A stretch of DNA of 64,000 nucleotides from Streptacidiphilus sp. PB12-B1b (GTDB lineage Bacteria > Actinomycetota > Actinomycetes > Streptomycetales > Streptomycetaceae), in the NCBI RefSeq assembly GCF_014084125.1, contig NZ_CP048405.1, positions 4,774,001 through 4,838,000 of the forward strand. The letters are read 5' to 3'. Below are positions 17,430 to 25,675 of this stretch, piece after piece (positions within the stretch are counted from its first letter, which is position 1; every line of letters begins with the position of its first letter). A program made the translations under genes and the position numbers. The notes under the pieces are model-generated. The model was not told the DNA's origin. It saw nothing but the letters and a program-made list of their open reading frames with translations, and did no database searches.

Positions 17430-19502
17430 TCAGCCGGTGACGCTGGCGCTGCCGGTCTCCAGGTGGCCGGTGAAGCGGCGGGACCAGGCCGGGTCCAGGT
17501 TGTTGGTGACGGTGAAGTCGTACCAGCCGTTGTCGTACGCGACCGCGTTGAAGTAGTCCGAGGCGCTGCCCCCGGCCGGAACGCTGTACGTCCACGGGCC
17601 GTCGCTGCGGTAGTTGGTGGAGGTGATGGTGAACACCGCGGTCGTGCCGGAGGCGGCGGCGTTGGTCATGGTGAACCACACCGCGAGCTTGCCGGTGCCG
17701 GAGGCGACCGCGTAGGAGCTGGTGGCCTCCAGGTTCTTGCCGATGGTGGTGGCGTTCCCGGCGAAGTGCCGCAGGAAGCGGTTGGGGCCGGTCATGGTGA
17801 AGTCGTAGGCACCGTTGCCGTAGCCGGAGCCGATGTTGTAGTAGTCGCCGGCGGTGCCGTCGGTCCCGGTGGCGGCGTTGTACGCGGGCACGGTGTACTG
17901 CCACGGGCCGCCGCTGCGGTTGGCGTTGGCGTAGACGGCGAAGTGCGCGGCGCTGGTGGCGACCGCGCCCTCGTTGGACATCTTCAGCCACAGCAGGATC
18001 TTGTTGCCGGAGTCGAACTCGAAGTGGTCCACCGAGCCGTTGGGCTGGTACGGCAGCGCCCGGGCGGGCCTGGTGCCGGACTCCTGCGCCGGCAGCGCGT
18101 TGGTCTGCGGGGCCGGGTTGGGCAGCGGGTCGCAGGCGGTCTGCGCCCGGACGACGGCGGTGGCGGGCAGCGCGGGCAGGCCGTTCACCGGGCTGGTGAA
18201 GTCGAAGGCGCCGGTGAGGTCACCGCAGACCTGGCGCCGCCAGGCGCTGATGTTCGCGCAGGTGGCGGGGGTGCCCAGGGCGGCCGTCCAGGTCTCCAGG
18301 AAGCGGATCACCGAGGTGTGGTCGTAGACCTGGGAGTCCACCCAGCCGCCGCGCGACCACGGCGAGACCACGACCATCGGCACCCGGAAGCCGAGGCCGA
18401 TGTTGCTGCCGTCGTAGAACTCCCCGGCCGTTCCGGCGGGCGCGGCGGGCGGCGGCACGTGGTCGAAGAAGCCGTCGTTCTCGTCGTAGTTCAGGAACAG
18501 CACCGTGGAGTCCAGCACCGTGCTGTTGGACGCCAGGGCCTGGAGCACCAGGTCGATGAAGTAGGCGCCGTTGCCGGGCGGGGCGTCGGGGTGCTCGCTG
18601 GTGTTCTGGTCGGCCACCACCCAGGAGACCTGCGGCAGCGTCCCCGCCCTGGCGTCGGCGGCGATGGCGTCGGCGATGTCCACCGGGGTGTTGCCGGTGG
18701 AGGGCACCGAGGCCATGCCCTTCTGGTAGAGCGCGCTGCCGGTGGCGGCGTTGGCGAACTGCTTGAAGTACGCCAACGCGTTGTCGCCGAAGTTGTCGCC
18801 CGCGTTCTGGTAGACCTTCCAGCTGACGCCGGCGTTCTGCAGCGCCTCGGCGTAGGTCTGCCAGCTCAGCCCGGACTCGTCGCCGCCGTCGTACGCCGGG
18901 CCGCCCGCGGTGCCGCCCGGGTCGATCATGCCGCTCCACAGGTAGGTGCGGTTCGGGCCGGTGGCGCTGATGATCGAGCAATGGTACGCGTCGCAGACGG
19001 TGTAGGCGTCGGCCAGCGCGTAGTGGAACGGGATGTCGGAGCGCTCCAGGTAGCCCATGGTCCGCACCGAGCCCTTGGCGGCGACCCAGCCGTCCATCCT
19101 GCCGCTGTCCCAGGCGGCATGCTGGGTGGACCAGCCGTGGTCCAGCGAGCCGTCGCACTGGGCCAGGGTCTCCGGGGTCTGGCTGTCGGCGGCCGCGGTG
19201 TCGCTCAGCTGCCACGGGTACTGCCGGGAGGAGCCGTTGGGCTGGTTGAACACCGAGTAGCCACCGGCGATGGCGATGGCCGAGCGGTCGGCGAACCCGC
19301 GCACACCCTGGAGCGTGCCGAAGTAGTGGTCGAAGCTGCGGTTCTCCTGCATCAGCACCACGACGTGCTTGACGTCCTTGATGGTGCCGGTGGCCCCGGC
19401 CGCCGAGGCGCGCGGGGCGGTTCCGGGCAGGGCGTCCAGGCCGACGGCGGCGCCGAGGGCGGCCGCGGAGCCGAGGAAGGTGCGGCGGGTGAGAGGGGAC
19501 AC
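17430..19502 (-). CDS. TAT-exported phospholipase C (phosphocholine-specific type)
   Basis: From GTG 19502, preceded by GGAGGA at a four-base spacing, the product is 690 residues. It opens with a twin-arginine signal (SPLTRRTFLGSAAALG). The catalytic phosphoesterase domain follows (about 40-440), with VVVLMQENRSFDHYFG, SATGPNRTYLWSG, LFLNYDENDGFFDHVPPP and VYDHTSVIRFLE. Two tandem C-terminal immunoglobulin-like domains of the bacterial phospholipase C type end it (about 480-580 and 590-690). The enzyme is secreted and cleaves head groups from phosphatidylcholine or related phospholipids. A divergent FadR-type regulator lies upstream. The shared upstream element suggests co-regulation with the amine-catabolic operon, which could consume the released amine. 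Confidence 0.93.
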   Translation of the reverse strand: MSPLTRRTFLGSAAALGAAVGLDALPGTAPRASAAGATGTIKDVKHVVVLMQENRSFDHYFGTLQGVRGFADRSAIAIAGGYSVFNQPNGSSRQYPWQLSDTAAADSQTPETLAQCDGSLDHGWSTQHAAWDSGRMDGWVAAKGSVRTMGYLERSDIPFHYALADAYTVCDAYHCSIISATGPNRTYLWSGMIDPGGTAGGPAYDGGDESGLSWQTYAEALQNAGVSWKVYQNAGDNFGDNALAYFKQFANAATGSALYQKGMASVPSTGNTPVDIADAIAADARAGTLPQVSWVVADQNTSEHPDAPPGNGAYFIDLVLQALASNSTVLDSTVLFLNYDENDGFFDHVPPPAAPAGTAGEFYDGSNIGLGFRVPMVVVSPWSRGGWVDSQVYDHTSVIRFLETWTAALGTPATCANISAWRRQVCGDLTGAFDFTSPVNGLPALPATAVVRAQTACDPLPNPAPQTNALPAQESGTRPARALPYQPNGSVDHFEFDSGNKILLWLKMSNEGAVATSAAHFAVYANANRSGGPWQYTVPAYNAATGTDGTAGDYYNIGSGYGNGAYDFTMTGPNRFLRHFAGNATTIGKNLEATSSYAVASGTGKLAVWFTMTNAAASGTTAVFTITSTNYRSDGPWTYSVPAGGSASDYFNAVAYDNGWYDFTVTNNLDPAWSRRFTGHLETGSASVTG

Positions 19503-19658
19503 GGCGTCCTCCGGGAGTGGGGGTCGGAGCAGGGCGGGAGCGCCCACGGCAACGCGCCCGACGGCAGCGTTCGACGCCGGGAAAAGGGGGGTTGACGCTC
19601 CGTCAGACACGGGCACGGGCGGTTCCGGCACATGGGGAGGGCGCCGGAGCAGGACCGC

Positions 19659-19686
19659 CCAATGGGCTGGGACCAGTCCTTTGGCG
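19659..19686. promoter_or_regulatory. Second copy of the candidate operator, upstream of phospholipase C
   Basis: The element aligns without gaps to 17239-17266 with 20 identities in 28, including TGG-N7-CCAGTCC and TTG-N-CG. It lies 157 bp upstream of the phospholipase start and about 310 bp upstream of the regulator start, in the shared divergent region. Confidence 0.5.
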
Positions 19687-19996
19687 CATTGTCTACCCGC
19701 CGTCCGACGGGGGTGTCAAGGGGCCCCGTGGGCGCTGCGGACGGGGTGGGCGACCGCAAGTCGGGGGTTCTGAAATGGATCTGACGATTCAGCAGCGGCC
19801 AGGTGAACCGCTGCCCCGCGGAGCCTTGACGCGCCACGGCCAGAGTCGCACACTCGGCTCCGGGCATGTTTGAATCTGCTGGATTTCTTTGCATAACGCG
19901 CACACATGATCACCCGAGTCGGGAGCCCGCCCACGAGAGGACCGTTCCCCGTGCCCGCACACCTGCGCTGCCGCAACGCGGGTAGGGTGAGCCGCT
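19687..19996. other. Non-coding divergent region, possible regulator promoter
   Basis: No convincing gene lies in this stretch between the phospholipase operator and the regulator. It is less GC-rich than its surroundings at 19865-19900. TTGAAT (19870-19875) and CATAAC (19892-19897), 16 bp apart, form a weak candidate promoter for the regulator gene. Confidence 0.3.
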
Positions 19997-20743
19997 GTGA
20001 GCGAGCCACTCGTACAGGACGGCCGGACCGACTGGGGAGGCGGCCGGATCTTCCGGCCCGTCCGAGCCGGCAACGCGTTCGAGGAGACGGTCGAGCGCAT
20101 CCTGCAGGCGGTGAAGCTCGGCGTGTTCCGCTACGGGGACCGCCTGCCGGCCGAGCGCGACCTCGCCGTACGGCTGAACATCAGCCGGGTCACCCTGCGC
20201 GAGGCCATACGCTCGCTGCAACAGGCCGGGTACGTCGAATCCCGGCGCGGACGCTACGGCGGCACCTTCGTCACCTACCGGACGACCGCGCCCGGCCCGG
20301 ACGAGCTGCGCCGGGTGGCCGAGGACATGGGCGGGGAGCTGGCCGACGCGCTGACCTTCCGGCTGGTGCTGGAGACCGGCGCGGCCGAGCAGTCCGCCCG
20401 GCGCAGCCTCAGTGCCGAGCAGCGCGCCCACCTCCAGCGCCGGCTGACCGAGCTGGAGCAGGCGCCCCCCGGGGAGTACCGGCAGGCCGACTCACGGTTC
20501 CACCTGGCGATCGGTGAGCTGACCGGTTCGGACTCGCTGGCCGCCAGCATCGCCGACGTCCGGATGCGGCTGAACGACCTGCTCAACGCCATCCCGATGC
20601 TGGACCACAACATCGAGAACTCCACCGCGCAGCACCGCGCCATGGTCCAGGCCATCCTCTCCGGCGACCCGGAGGGGGCCCGGCGGGCCACCGAGGAGCA
20701 CCTGGCCGGCACCGCCGCGCTGCTGCGCGCCTTCCTGGGCTGA
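19997..20743 (+). CDS. FadR/GntR-family transcriptional regulator (FCD domain)
   Basis: The 248-residue protein from GTG 19997 has an N-terminal winged helix (about 27-90: RLPAERDLAVRLNISRVTLREAIRSL is spread over this region) and an all-helical FCD ligand-binding domain (about 105-245). The latter has the Asp and His residues that usually coordinate a metal (ADSRFHLAIGELTGS and TAQHRAMVQAI). Such proteins are generally repressors relieved by a small carboxylate or amine-derived ligand. Position and the paired upstream elements suggest it controls the phospholipase C gene and the permease operon. A hairpin terminator follows the gene. Confidence 0.92.
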   Translation: MSEPLVQDGRTDWGGGRIFRPVRAGNAFEETVERILQAVKLGVFRYGDRLPAERDLAVRLNISRVTLREAIRSLQQAGYVESRRGRYGGTFVTYRTTAPGPDELRRVAEDMGGELADALTFRLVLETGAAEQSARRSLSAEQRAHLQRRLTELEQAPPGEYRQADSRFHLAIGELTGSDSLAASIADVRMRLNDLLNAIPMLDHNIENSTAQHRAMVQAILSGDPEGARRATEEHLAGTAALLRAFLG

Positions 20744-20777
20744 GGCCGGGCCGAGGCCGGGGTGAGCCCGGGGCTGA

Positions 20778-20811
20778 GGCCGTCCGCAGCGCGGCGGCGG
20801 TACGGACGGCC
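20778..20811 (+). terminator. Terminator hairpin after the FadR-type regulator
   Basis: Arms GGCCGTCCG (20778-20786) and CGGACGGCC (20803-20811) pair perfectly around a 16-base loop, 35 bp after the regulator stop codon. Confidence 0.6.
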
Positions 20812-20823
20812 CCGCGCCTGCGG

Positions 20824-20875
20824 CTACTTGCGGACCGTGTAGCCGCCGTCCACCGGCAGCGGAAGGCCCGGTGAC
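20824..20875 (-). pseudogene. Fossil 3' end of a short-chain dehydrogenase gene
   Basis: On the minus strand the last codons before a TAG at 20824 read LPLPVDGGYTVRK, a classical SDR C-terminus. Just upstream, in a frame shifted by one base, PVTG can be read, which precedes this motif in many SDRs. The rest of the gene is gone, and further upstream the DNA belongs to the DUF2470 gene. The match is short, so this is tentative. Confidence 0.4.
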
Positions 20876-20897
20876 GGGGGAGCGACTGGAGCGGCGG

Positions 20898-21641
20898 TCA
20901 GCAGGCGCGGCCCCTCGCGCCCGGCCGCTCCGCGGGGCCGCCGTCCTGCCGGGCGGTGTGCGCGACCAGGGTGTGGATCAGCGCGCCGACCTGGTCGACG
21001 TCGGTCAGCGGCTCGGCGAAGACCAGCCGGGCGTCGCGCTGGGCCCTCGGGTACTCCAGCCGCAGCACGATGCCGTACCGGTCGAGCGCGAGCGGGACCA
21101 CCCGGACGACGCCGAGCAGGTCCTGCGGGTGGATCAGCCGGGTCATGGCGGCGACCTGGTCCCGGTGGTCCTCGTCGAGGTGGATCAGCAGCGCCGCCTC
21201 GAAGGGCGCCACCGGGTCGGGCTCGGCCGCGCAGAGCCCTGCCGGATCGACCAGGGTGGTCTCCCTGCCGGTGGCCAGGGCCACCTGACGGGGTTCCAGC
21301 AGCATGGTGACGGTGCCCTCGGGGCCGGGCTGCGGCGGGTGCAGCCGACCGGCGATGCGGACCCGGGCGCGGATGCGGCCCCGGACGGCGACCGGGGCGA
21401 CGTCGGTCCACTCGATCAGCGCGGGCGCGCCGCCGCCGGGGGTGCAGGCCGCGTCCCCGGCCAGCCGGGAGTCGGCCGGCACCCGCAGCCGGATGCCGTC
21501 GCCGAAGCCGACCAGGCCGCTGCCGTGCAGGTCCTCGCGGTCGCCGTTGGCGATGACGGTCATCGAGGCGGCGGCCGCGATGACGCTGCGGATGCGTTCG
21601 GCAGGGGACGGTTCGGTCGCCCGGGGCGCGTCGGTGCTCAT
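20898..21641 (-). CDS. DUF2470-domain protein, probably iron/heme related
   Basis: The 247-residue protein has an N-terminal split-barrel-like half and a C-terminal DUF2470-like half containing FEAALLIHLDEDHRDQVAAM and a following beta-rich tail. DUF2470 proteins are related to heme-degrading and heme-iron utilisation proteins. ATG 21641 has GGAGGG just upstream. A near-consensus iron box lies 16 bp upstream of the start, so expression should rise under iron limitation. The C-terminal 20 residues are Pro/Gly/Arg-rich and probably unstructured. Confidence 0.8.
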   Translation of the reverse strand: MSTDAPRATEPSPAERIRSVIAAAASMTVIANGDREDLHGSGLVGFGDGIRLRVPADSRLAGDAACTPGGGAPALIEWTDVAPVAVRGRIRARVRIAGRLHPPQPGPEGTVTMLLEPRQVALATGRETTLVDPAGLCAAEPDPVAPFEAALLIHLDEDHRDQVAAMTRLIHPQDLLGVVRVVPLALDRYGIVLRLEYPRAQRDARLVFAEPLTDVDQVGALIHTLVAHTARQDGGPAERPGARGRAC

Positions 21642-21656
21642 ATGCCCTCCATCTAC

Positions 21657-21675
21657 TTAGGTAAGCCTAACCTTA
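21657..21675 (-). promoter_or_regulatory. Iron box (DtxR/DmdR-type operator)
   Basis: The 19-bp sequence TTAGGTAAGCCTAACCTTA matches 16 of 19 positions of the actinobacterial iron-box consensus TTAGGTTAGGCTAACCTAA. It lies just upstream of the DUF2470 gene, where a DmdR/IdeR-like repressor would block transcription when iron is plentiful. Confidence 0.8.
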
Positions 21676-21766
21676 TTAAACGCTGACCCGCGCGCCAAGC
21701 CGACCCCCCGGCACGGACTGCGCCGAAGCCTCGGAGCGGTCGGCTCAGGTCTGCGACCATGGAGGC

Positions 21767-22483
21767 ATGTTCGAGCGCACTCCAGGCCCCTGGCCCGGGC
21801 CCGATCGCCGACGGCAGTCCCGCCCGGGGCTCACCCACGCCGCCGTGGTCGCCGCCGGGCGGGCCGTGATCGAGCGGGGCGGCCTGGACGCGCTGACCAT
21901 GCGGGCGGTCGCCGCCGAACTGTCCACCGCCCCGGCCTCGCTGTACCGCCATGTCGCCGACCGCGATGCGCTGCTGCTGGCGATGCTGGAGCAGATCGCC
22001 TCCGGGCTGCCGGTCGAGGTCCCCGGGACCACCCCGCACGACCGGCTGCTGCGGCGGCTGCTGGACGCCCACGGCCACCTGTCCGACCACGTCTGGGTGC
22101 TGCACCTGCTGATCGGGGGCGAGGCCGCCGCCGAGAACGCCATGGCCTTCACCGACGCCTGCCTGGCCGACTTCCTGGCCGCCGGGCTCACCCCCAGGGC
22201 CGCCATGGCCGCGTACCGCTCGGGCTGGCAGCTGGTCCTGGGCGAGCTGCTGGAGCAGCACCCGATCCGGCCTGCGCCCGAGCCGGACCGGCGTCAGCGG
22301 GCCCCGGCCGCCGTCGATCCGCAGCGGCTGCCCGCGTTGGACCGCTGCTCCCGGGAGGCCCCGGACGCCGCCGGGCGCGAGCGCGAGTTCGCCCGCAGCC
22401 TGGACGCGCTGCTGGTCGCGCTGCTGGCCGGGGCCGGTGCCCCGGTGGACCGGAGCGGCGGGCCGCAACCCCCCGCGTGCTAG
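21767..22483 (+). CDS. TetR/AcrR-family transcriptional regulator
   Basis: This 238-residue protein has an N-terminal helix-turn-helix (about residues 22-68) with LTHAAVVAAGRAVIERGG and ALTMRAVAAELSTAPASLYR, the TetR signature. A helical ligand-binding domain without close recognisable relatives follows. It lies divergent to the iron-box gene and upstream of the cobalamin transport operon, but nothing in the sequence ties it to either. The C-terminal residues are Pro/Gly-rich. The stop codon is directly followed by the riboswitch leader. Confidence 0.9.
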   Translation: MFERTPGPWPGPDRRRQSRPGLTHAAVVAAGRAVIERGGLDALTMRAVAAELSTAPASLYRHVADRDALLLAMLEQIASGLPVEVPGTTPHDRLLRRLLDAHGHLSDHVWVLHLLIGGEAAAENAMAFTDACLADFLAAGLTPRAAMAAYRSGWQLVLGELLEQHPIRPAPEPDRRQRAPAAVDPQRLPALDRCSREAPDAAGREREFARSLDALLVALLAGAGAPVDRSGGPQPPAC

Positions 22484-22494
22484 TGTGACCAGCC

Positions 22495-22645
22495 GCCGGA
22501 CCAGGGCGCGCTGACGCGTGCCCGCCGGCAGCGCGCCAGGCAGCGAAGCCGGTGACGTCCGCCCGGCGGACCAGTCCGGCGCTGTCCCGCAACTGTGACG
22601 GCCCCGCCGGTGGCGGGGCCCAAGCCAGGCCGCCTCCTGCCGCGC
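22495..22645 (+). promoter_or_regulatory. Cobalamin riboswitch
   Basis: The leader contains the conserved core pieces in the right order: GAAGCCGGTGACGTCC, then GCGCTGTCCCGCAACTGT, then the B12-box-like AAGCCAGG (22622-22629) followed by CTCCTGCC. These are the hallmark blocks of the adenosylcobalamin riboswitch. Downstream, GCAGGGCA/TGCCCTGC (22687-22706) forms a hairpin, and CCTGCC (22702-22707) can pair with GGCAGG (22740-22745) near the btuF start, which suggests translational control. Exact ends are estimated. Confidence 0.88.
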
Positions 22646-22756
22646 TACGACATCGACCCTCGTGGGAAGGGCGATCCGTACCGGTCGCAGGGCACGGCTG
22701 CCCTGCCCTTCGGCGGGCTCGCGCCTTCCCGCCCCTCACGGCAGGACGTGGCGCAC

Positions 22757-23758
22757 ATGCTCAGCAGGTATCGGCCCGGCCGACGCGGACCGGTCGTCCG
22801 CGCCCTCACGGCGGGAGCCGCCGCCCTCGCGGGCGTGACCCTGGTCGCCGGCTGCGGCTCCAGCAGCGCGCACAGCGCCGCCCCGGCCTCCTCCGCGCCG
22901 TCCGCGCCGTCCGCCGCGGCGTCCTTCCCGGTCACCGTGGCGCCGGAGAACGGCAGCGTCACCGTCAAGGCGCAGCCCGAGCACATCGTCTCGCTCTCCC
23001 CCACCGCCACCGAGGACCTGTACGCGGTCGGCGCCGGCAAGCAGGTGGTCGCGGTCGACTCGTACTCCGACTACCCGGCCGGCGCCCCGGTGACCAGCCT
23101 CAGCGGGCTGACCCCGAACATCGAGGCCATCGTCAAGTACAGCCCGGACCTGGTGATCGCCTCGCAGGACTCCGGCGGCCTGGTCGCCAAGCTCACCAAG
23201 CTGGGCGTGCCGGTGCTGATCGAGCCCTCCGCCGCCACCCTGGCCGACGCCTACGCCCAGATCGGCCAGATCGGCGCGGCCACCGGCCACCCCGCGCAGG
23301 CCGCGAGCACCGTCGCCGCCATGAAGGCGCAGATCGCCGCCGACGTGAAGCAGGCCGGCTCGGGCAACTCCGCCGTGAGCTACTACTGGGAGCTGAGCGC
23401 CAACCCGTACTACTCGGCGACCTCCTCCACCTTCATCGGCCAGATCGCCTCGCTGTTCGGGCTGAAGAACATCGCCGACGCGGCCGACAAGGCGTCGGAC
23501 GGCGGCTACCCGGAGCTGTCGCAGGAGTACATCGTCTCGGCGAAGCCGCAGATCGTCTTCCTCGCCGACAACCAGGCGTCGGACGGCGGCCAGACGCCCG
23601 CCCTGGTCTCCGCCCGCCCCGGCTGGTCCGGCATCCCGGCGGTCAGGGACCACCAGGTGGTCGGCCTGAACGACGACATCGCCTCGCGCTGGGGGCCGCG
23701 CCTGCCGCAGCTGGTCGCGCAGCTGGCGCAGGCCGTCGAGAAGACCGAGGGCAAGTGA
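22757..23758 (+). CDS. btuF: Cobalamin ABC transporter substrate-binding lipoprotein
   Basis: From ATG 22757 the product is 333 residues with a lipoprotein signal and lipobox LVAGC (Cys33). The mature part has the two-lobe periplasmic-binding fold of the BtuF/FhuD class, with HIVSLSPTATEDLYAVGAGK at the N-lobe and a long connecting helix near AASTVAAMKAQIAADVKQ. On sequence alone it could bind a siderophore, but the cobalamin riboswitch immediately upstream makes vitamin B12 or a cobinamide the likely ligand. Permease and ATPase genes follow at 19 bp and with a 4-base overlap. The ribosome binding site is weak and may be the riboswitch target. Confidence 0.9.
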   Translation: MLSRYRPGRRGPVVRALTAGAAALAGVTLVAGCGSSSAHSAAPASSAPSAPSAAASFPVTVAPENGSVTVKAQPEHIVSLSPTATEDLYAVGAGKQVVAVDSYSDYPAGAPVTSLSGLTPNIEAIVKYSPDLVIASQDSGGLVAKLTKLGVPVLIEPSAATLADAYAQIGQIGAATGHPAQAASTVAAMKAQIAADVKQAGSGNSAVSYYWELSANPYYSATSSTFIGQIASLFGLKNIADAADKASDGGYPELSQEYIVSAKPQIVFLADNQASDGGQTPALVSARPGWSGIPAVRDHQVVGLNDDIASRWGPRLPQLVAQLAQAVEKTEGK

Positions 23759-23777
23759 GCCGGGAGGGGTCGCGGCG

Positions 23778-24812
23778 GTGAGCGCCGGGGCCGGGCGCAC
23801 GCTGCGGACGGTGCGCGCCTACGGCGTCGCGGTGGCCTTCCTGCTTGTCGCGGTGCTGGTCAGCACGGTCGTCGGCGCGGCCGGCCTGGACCCGTGGGCC
23901 ACCGTCGCGGCGCTGCTGGACCGGCTGCCGCTGGTGCACCTCTCGTCCGGGCTGAGCCCCCTGGACCGGGCCGTCCTGTTCGACATCCGGCTGCCGAGGA
24001 TCGTGCTGGGCGCGCTGGTCGGCGGGCTGCTCGCGGTCTCCGGCGCCGGCTACCAGGGCGTGTTCCGCAACGCCCTGGTCGACTCGGGGCTCCTGGGCGC
24101 CTCGGCGGGCGCGGGCCTGGGCGCCACCGTCGCCATCGTCTACCTCGGCGGCACCGGCCAGGCCGCGGTGCCGGTGGCGGCGTTCGTCGGCTCGCTGGCC
24201 GGGGTCGCCGTCGCCTACCTGGCGGGCGCCTCCGGCGGGCCGGGGACGGCCACGCTGCTGCTGGCGGGCCTGGCGGTGGGGATGTTCCTGACGGCCGTGC
24301 AGACGTACCTGCTGCAGCGCTCCTCGCAGGACCTGCAGCAGGTGTACTCCTGGCTGCTCGGCTCGCTGGCCGACGCCGGCTGGCACCAGGTGCTGGTCGT
24401 CCTTCCGTACGCGGCGGTGAGCACCGCCGTGGTGCTGCTGCACGGACGCCACCTGGACGTGCTCGCCGTCGGCGACGAGGAGGCCCGCTCGCTGGGCCTG
24501 CGCCCGGGCTGGATCAGGCTGGCCGTGGTGGCCGCCTGCGCGCTGGCGGCGGCCACCGCCGTCGCCGTGAGCGGGCTGATCGGCTTCGTCGGCATCATCG
24601 TGCCGCACGCGGTGCGCCGGCTGGCCGGGACCTCGTACCGGGTGGTGCTGCCGCTGTCGCTGCTGGTCGGCGCCGGGTTCCTGGTCCTGGCCGACACTCT
24701 GGCCCGGACCGTGATCGCCCCGGCCGAGCTGCCCATCGGCGTGGTCACCGCGCTGATCGGCTCGCCGGTCTTCGTCTGGATCCTGCGCACCACCAGGACG
24801 GTGCGCACATGA
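23778..24812 (+). CDS. btuC: FecCD-family cobalamin permease
   Basis: The 344-residue protein has about ten hydrophobic segments and the FecCD/BtuC hallmarks RLPRIVLGALVGGLLAVSGA near residue 72 and GLIGFVGIIVPHAVRRLAG, the coupling loop to the ATPase. GTG 23778 follows GGGAGGGG. It would form the homodimeric membrane channel of the importer. Its last codon overlaps the ATPase start (ATGA), so the two are translationally coupled. Confidence 0.92.
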   Translation: MSAGAGRTLRTVRAYGVAVAFLLVAVLVSTVVGAAGLDPWATVAALLDRLPLVHLSSGLSPLDRAVLFDIRLPRIVLGALVGGLLAVSGAGYQGVFRNALVDSGLLGASAGAGLGATVAIVYLGGTGQAAVPVAAFVGSLAGVAVAYLAGASGGPGTATLLLAGLAVGMFLTAVQTYLLQRSSQDLQQVYSWLLGSLADAGWHQVLVVLPYAAVSTAVVLLHGRHLDVLAVGDEEARSLGLRPGWIRLAVVAACALAAATAVAVSGLIGFVGIIVPHAVRRLAGTSYRVVLPLSLLVGAGFLVLADTLARTVIAPAELPIGVVTALIGSPVFVWILRTTRTVRT

Positions 24813-25624
24813 CCGCGCCTGCGGACGGCGACCCCGGCGTCCCCCCGGGCCTGGAGGTGCGCGGGCTGGACGTCGACCTGGAGCGCGCCCCGATCGTGCG
24901 CGGCGTCTCCTGCGCGGTGCAGCCCGGCGGCTGGCTGGCGGTGCTCGGGCCCAACGGCGCGGGCAAGTCCACCCTGCTGCGCGCCGTCGCGGGGCTGCTG
25001 CCGTACCGGGGCACGGTCACCGTCGGCGGCGCCGACGCCGGTGCGCTGGGCGGCCGGGAGCGCTCCAGGCTGATGGCGTACGTGCCGCAGTCGCCGGTGC
25101 TGCCGCCCGACATCACCGTCGCCGAGTACGTCCTGCTCGGCCGCACCCCGCACCTGGGCTACCTGGCCGGCCCCGGGCGGCACGACCGCGAGGTCGCCGC
25201 GCGGGCCGCCGAGCGGCTGGACGTCTCCCGCTACGCCGACCGGCGGCTGGCCACCCTGTCCGGCGGCGAGCGGCAACGGGTCGCCCTGGCCCGCGCGCTG
25301 GCCCAGGAGCCCCGGCTGCTGCTGCTGGACGAACCCACCTCGGCCCTGGACATCGGCCACCAGCAGCAGGTCCTGGACCTGGTGGACGAGCTGCGGCGGA
25401 CCCAGCGACTGACCGTGGTCAGCACCCTGCACGACCTCACCACCGCCGGGCAGTACGCCGACACGCTGGTCCTGCTGGACGGCGGCCGGGTGGAGCGCAG
25501 CGGGCCGGCCGCCGCCGTGCTCACCGAGCCGGTGATCGCCCGGGTCTACCAGGCCCGGGTCACGGTGACCGCCGACCCCCGGGGCCGACCCGTGGTCACC
25601 CCGGTCCGCAGCAACGACTGCTGA
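24809..25624 (+). CDS. btuD: Cobalamin ABC transporter ATP-binding protein
   Basis: This 271-residue ATPase has Walker A GPNGAGKST, Q-loop AYVPQSPVLP, signature LSGGERQRVALARAL, Walker B LLLLDEPTSALD and switch histidine in VVSTLHDLT, all intact. It belongs to the FepC/BtuD class. It is the last gene of the riboswitch-controlled operon and overlaps the permease gene by four bases. Confidence 0.93.
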   Translation: MTAPADGDPGVPPGLEVRGLDVDLERAPIVRGVSCAVQPGGWLAVLGPNGAGKSTLLRAVAGLLPYRGTVTVGGADAGALGGRERSRLMAYVPQSPVLPPDITVAEYVLLGRTPHLGYLAGPGRHDREVAARAAERLDVSRYADRRLATLSGGERQRVALARALAQEPRLLLLDEPTSALDIGHQQQVLDLVDELRRTQRLTVVSTLHDLTTAGQYADTLVLLDGGRVERSGPAAAVLTEPVIARVYQARVTVTADPRGRPVVTPVRSNDC

Positions 25625-25675
25625 CCCGGCGCCGGACGCGCCGGACGCCGGTACCGGGTCGGACGCCCGTACCCG

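Noticed and set aside
22595..22756. N-terminal extension of btuF through the riboswitch
   Set aside because: The open frame from 22595 would translate the aptamer; the lipoprotein signal starts properly at ATG 22757.
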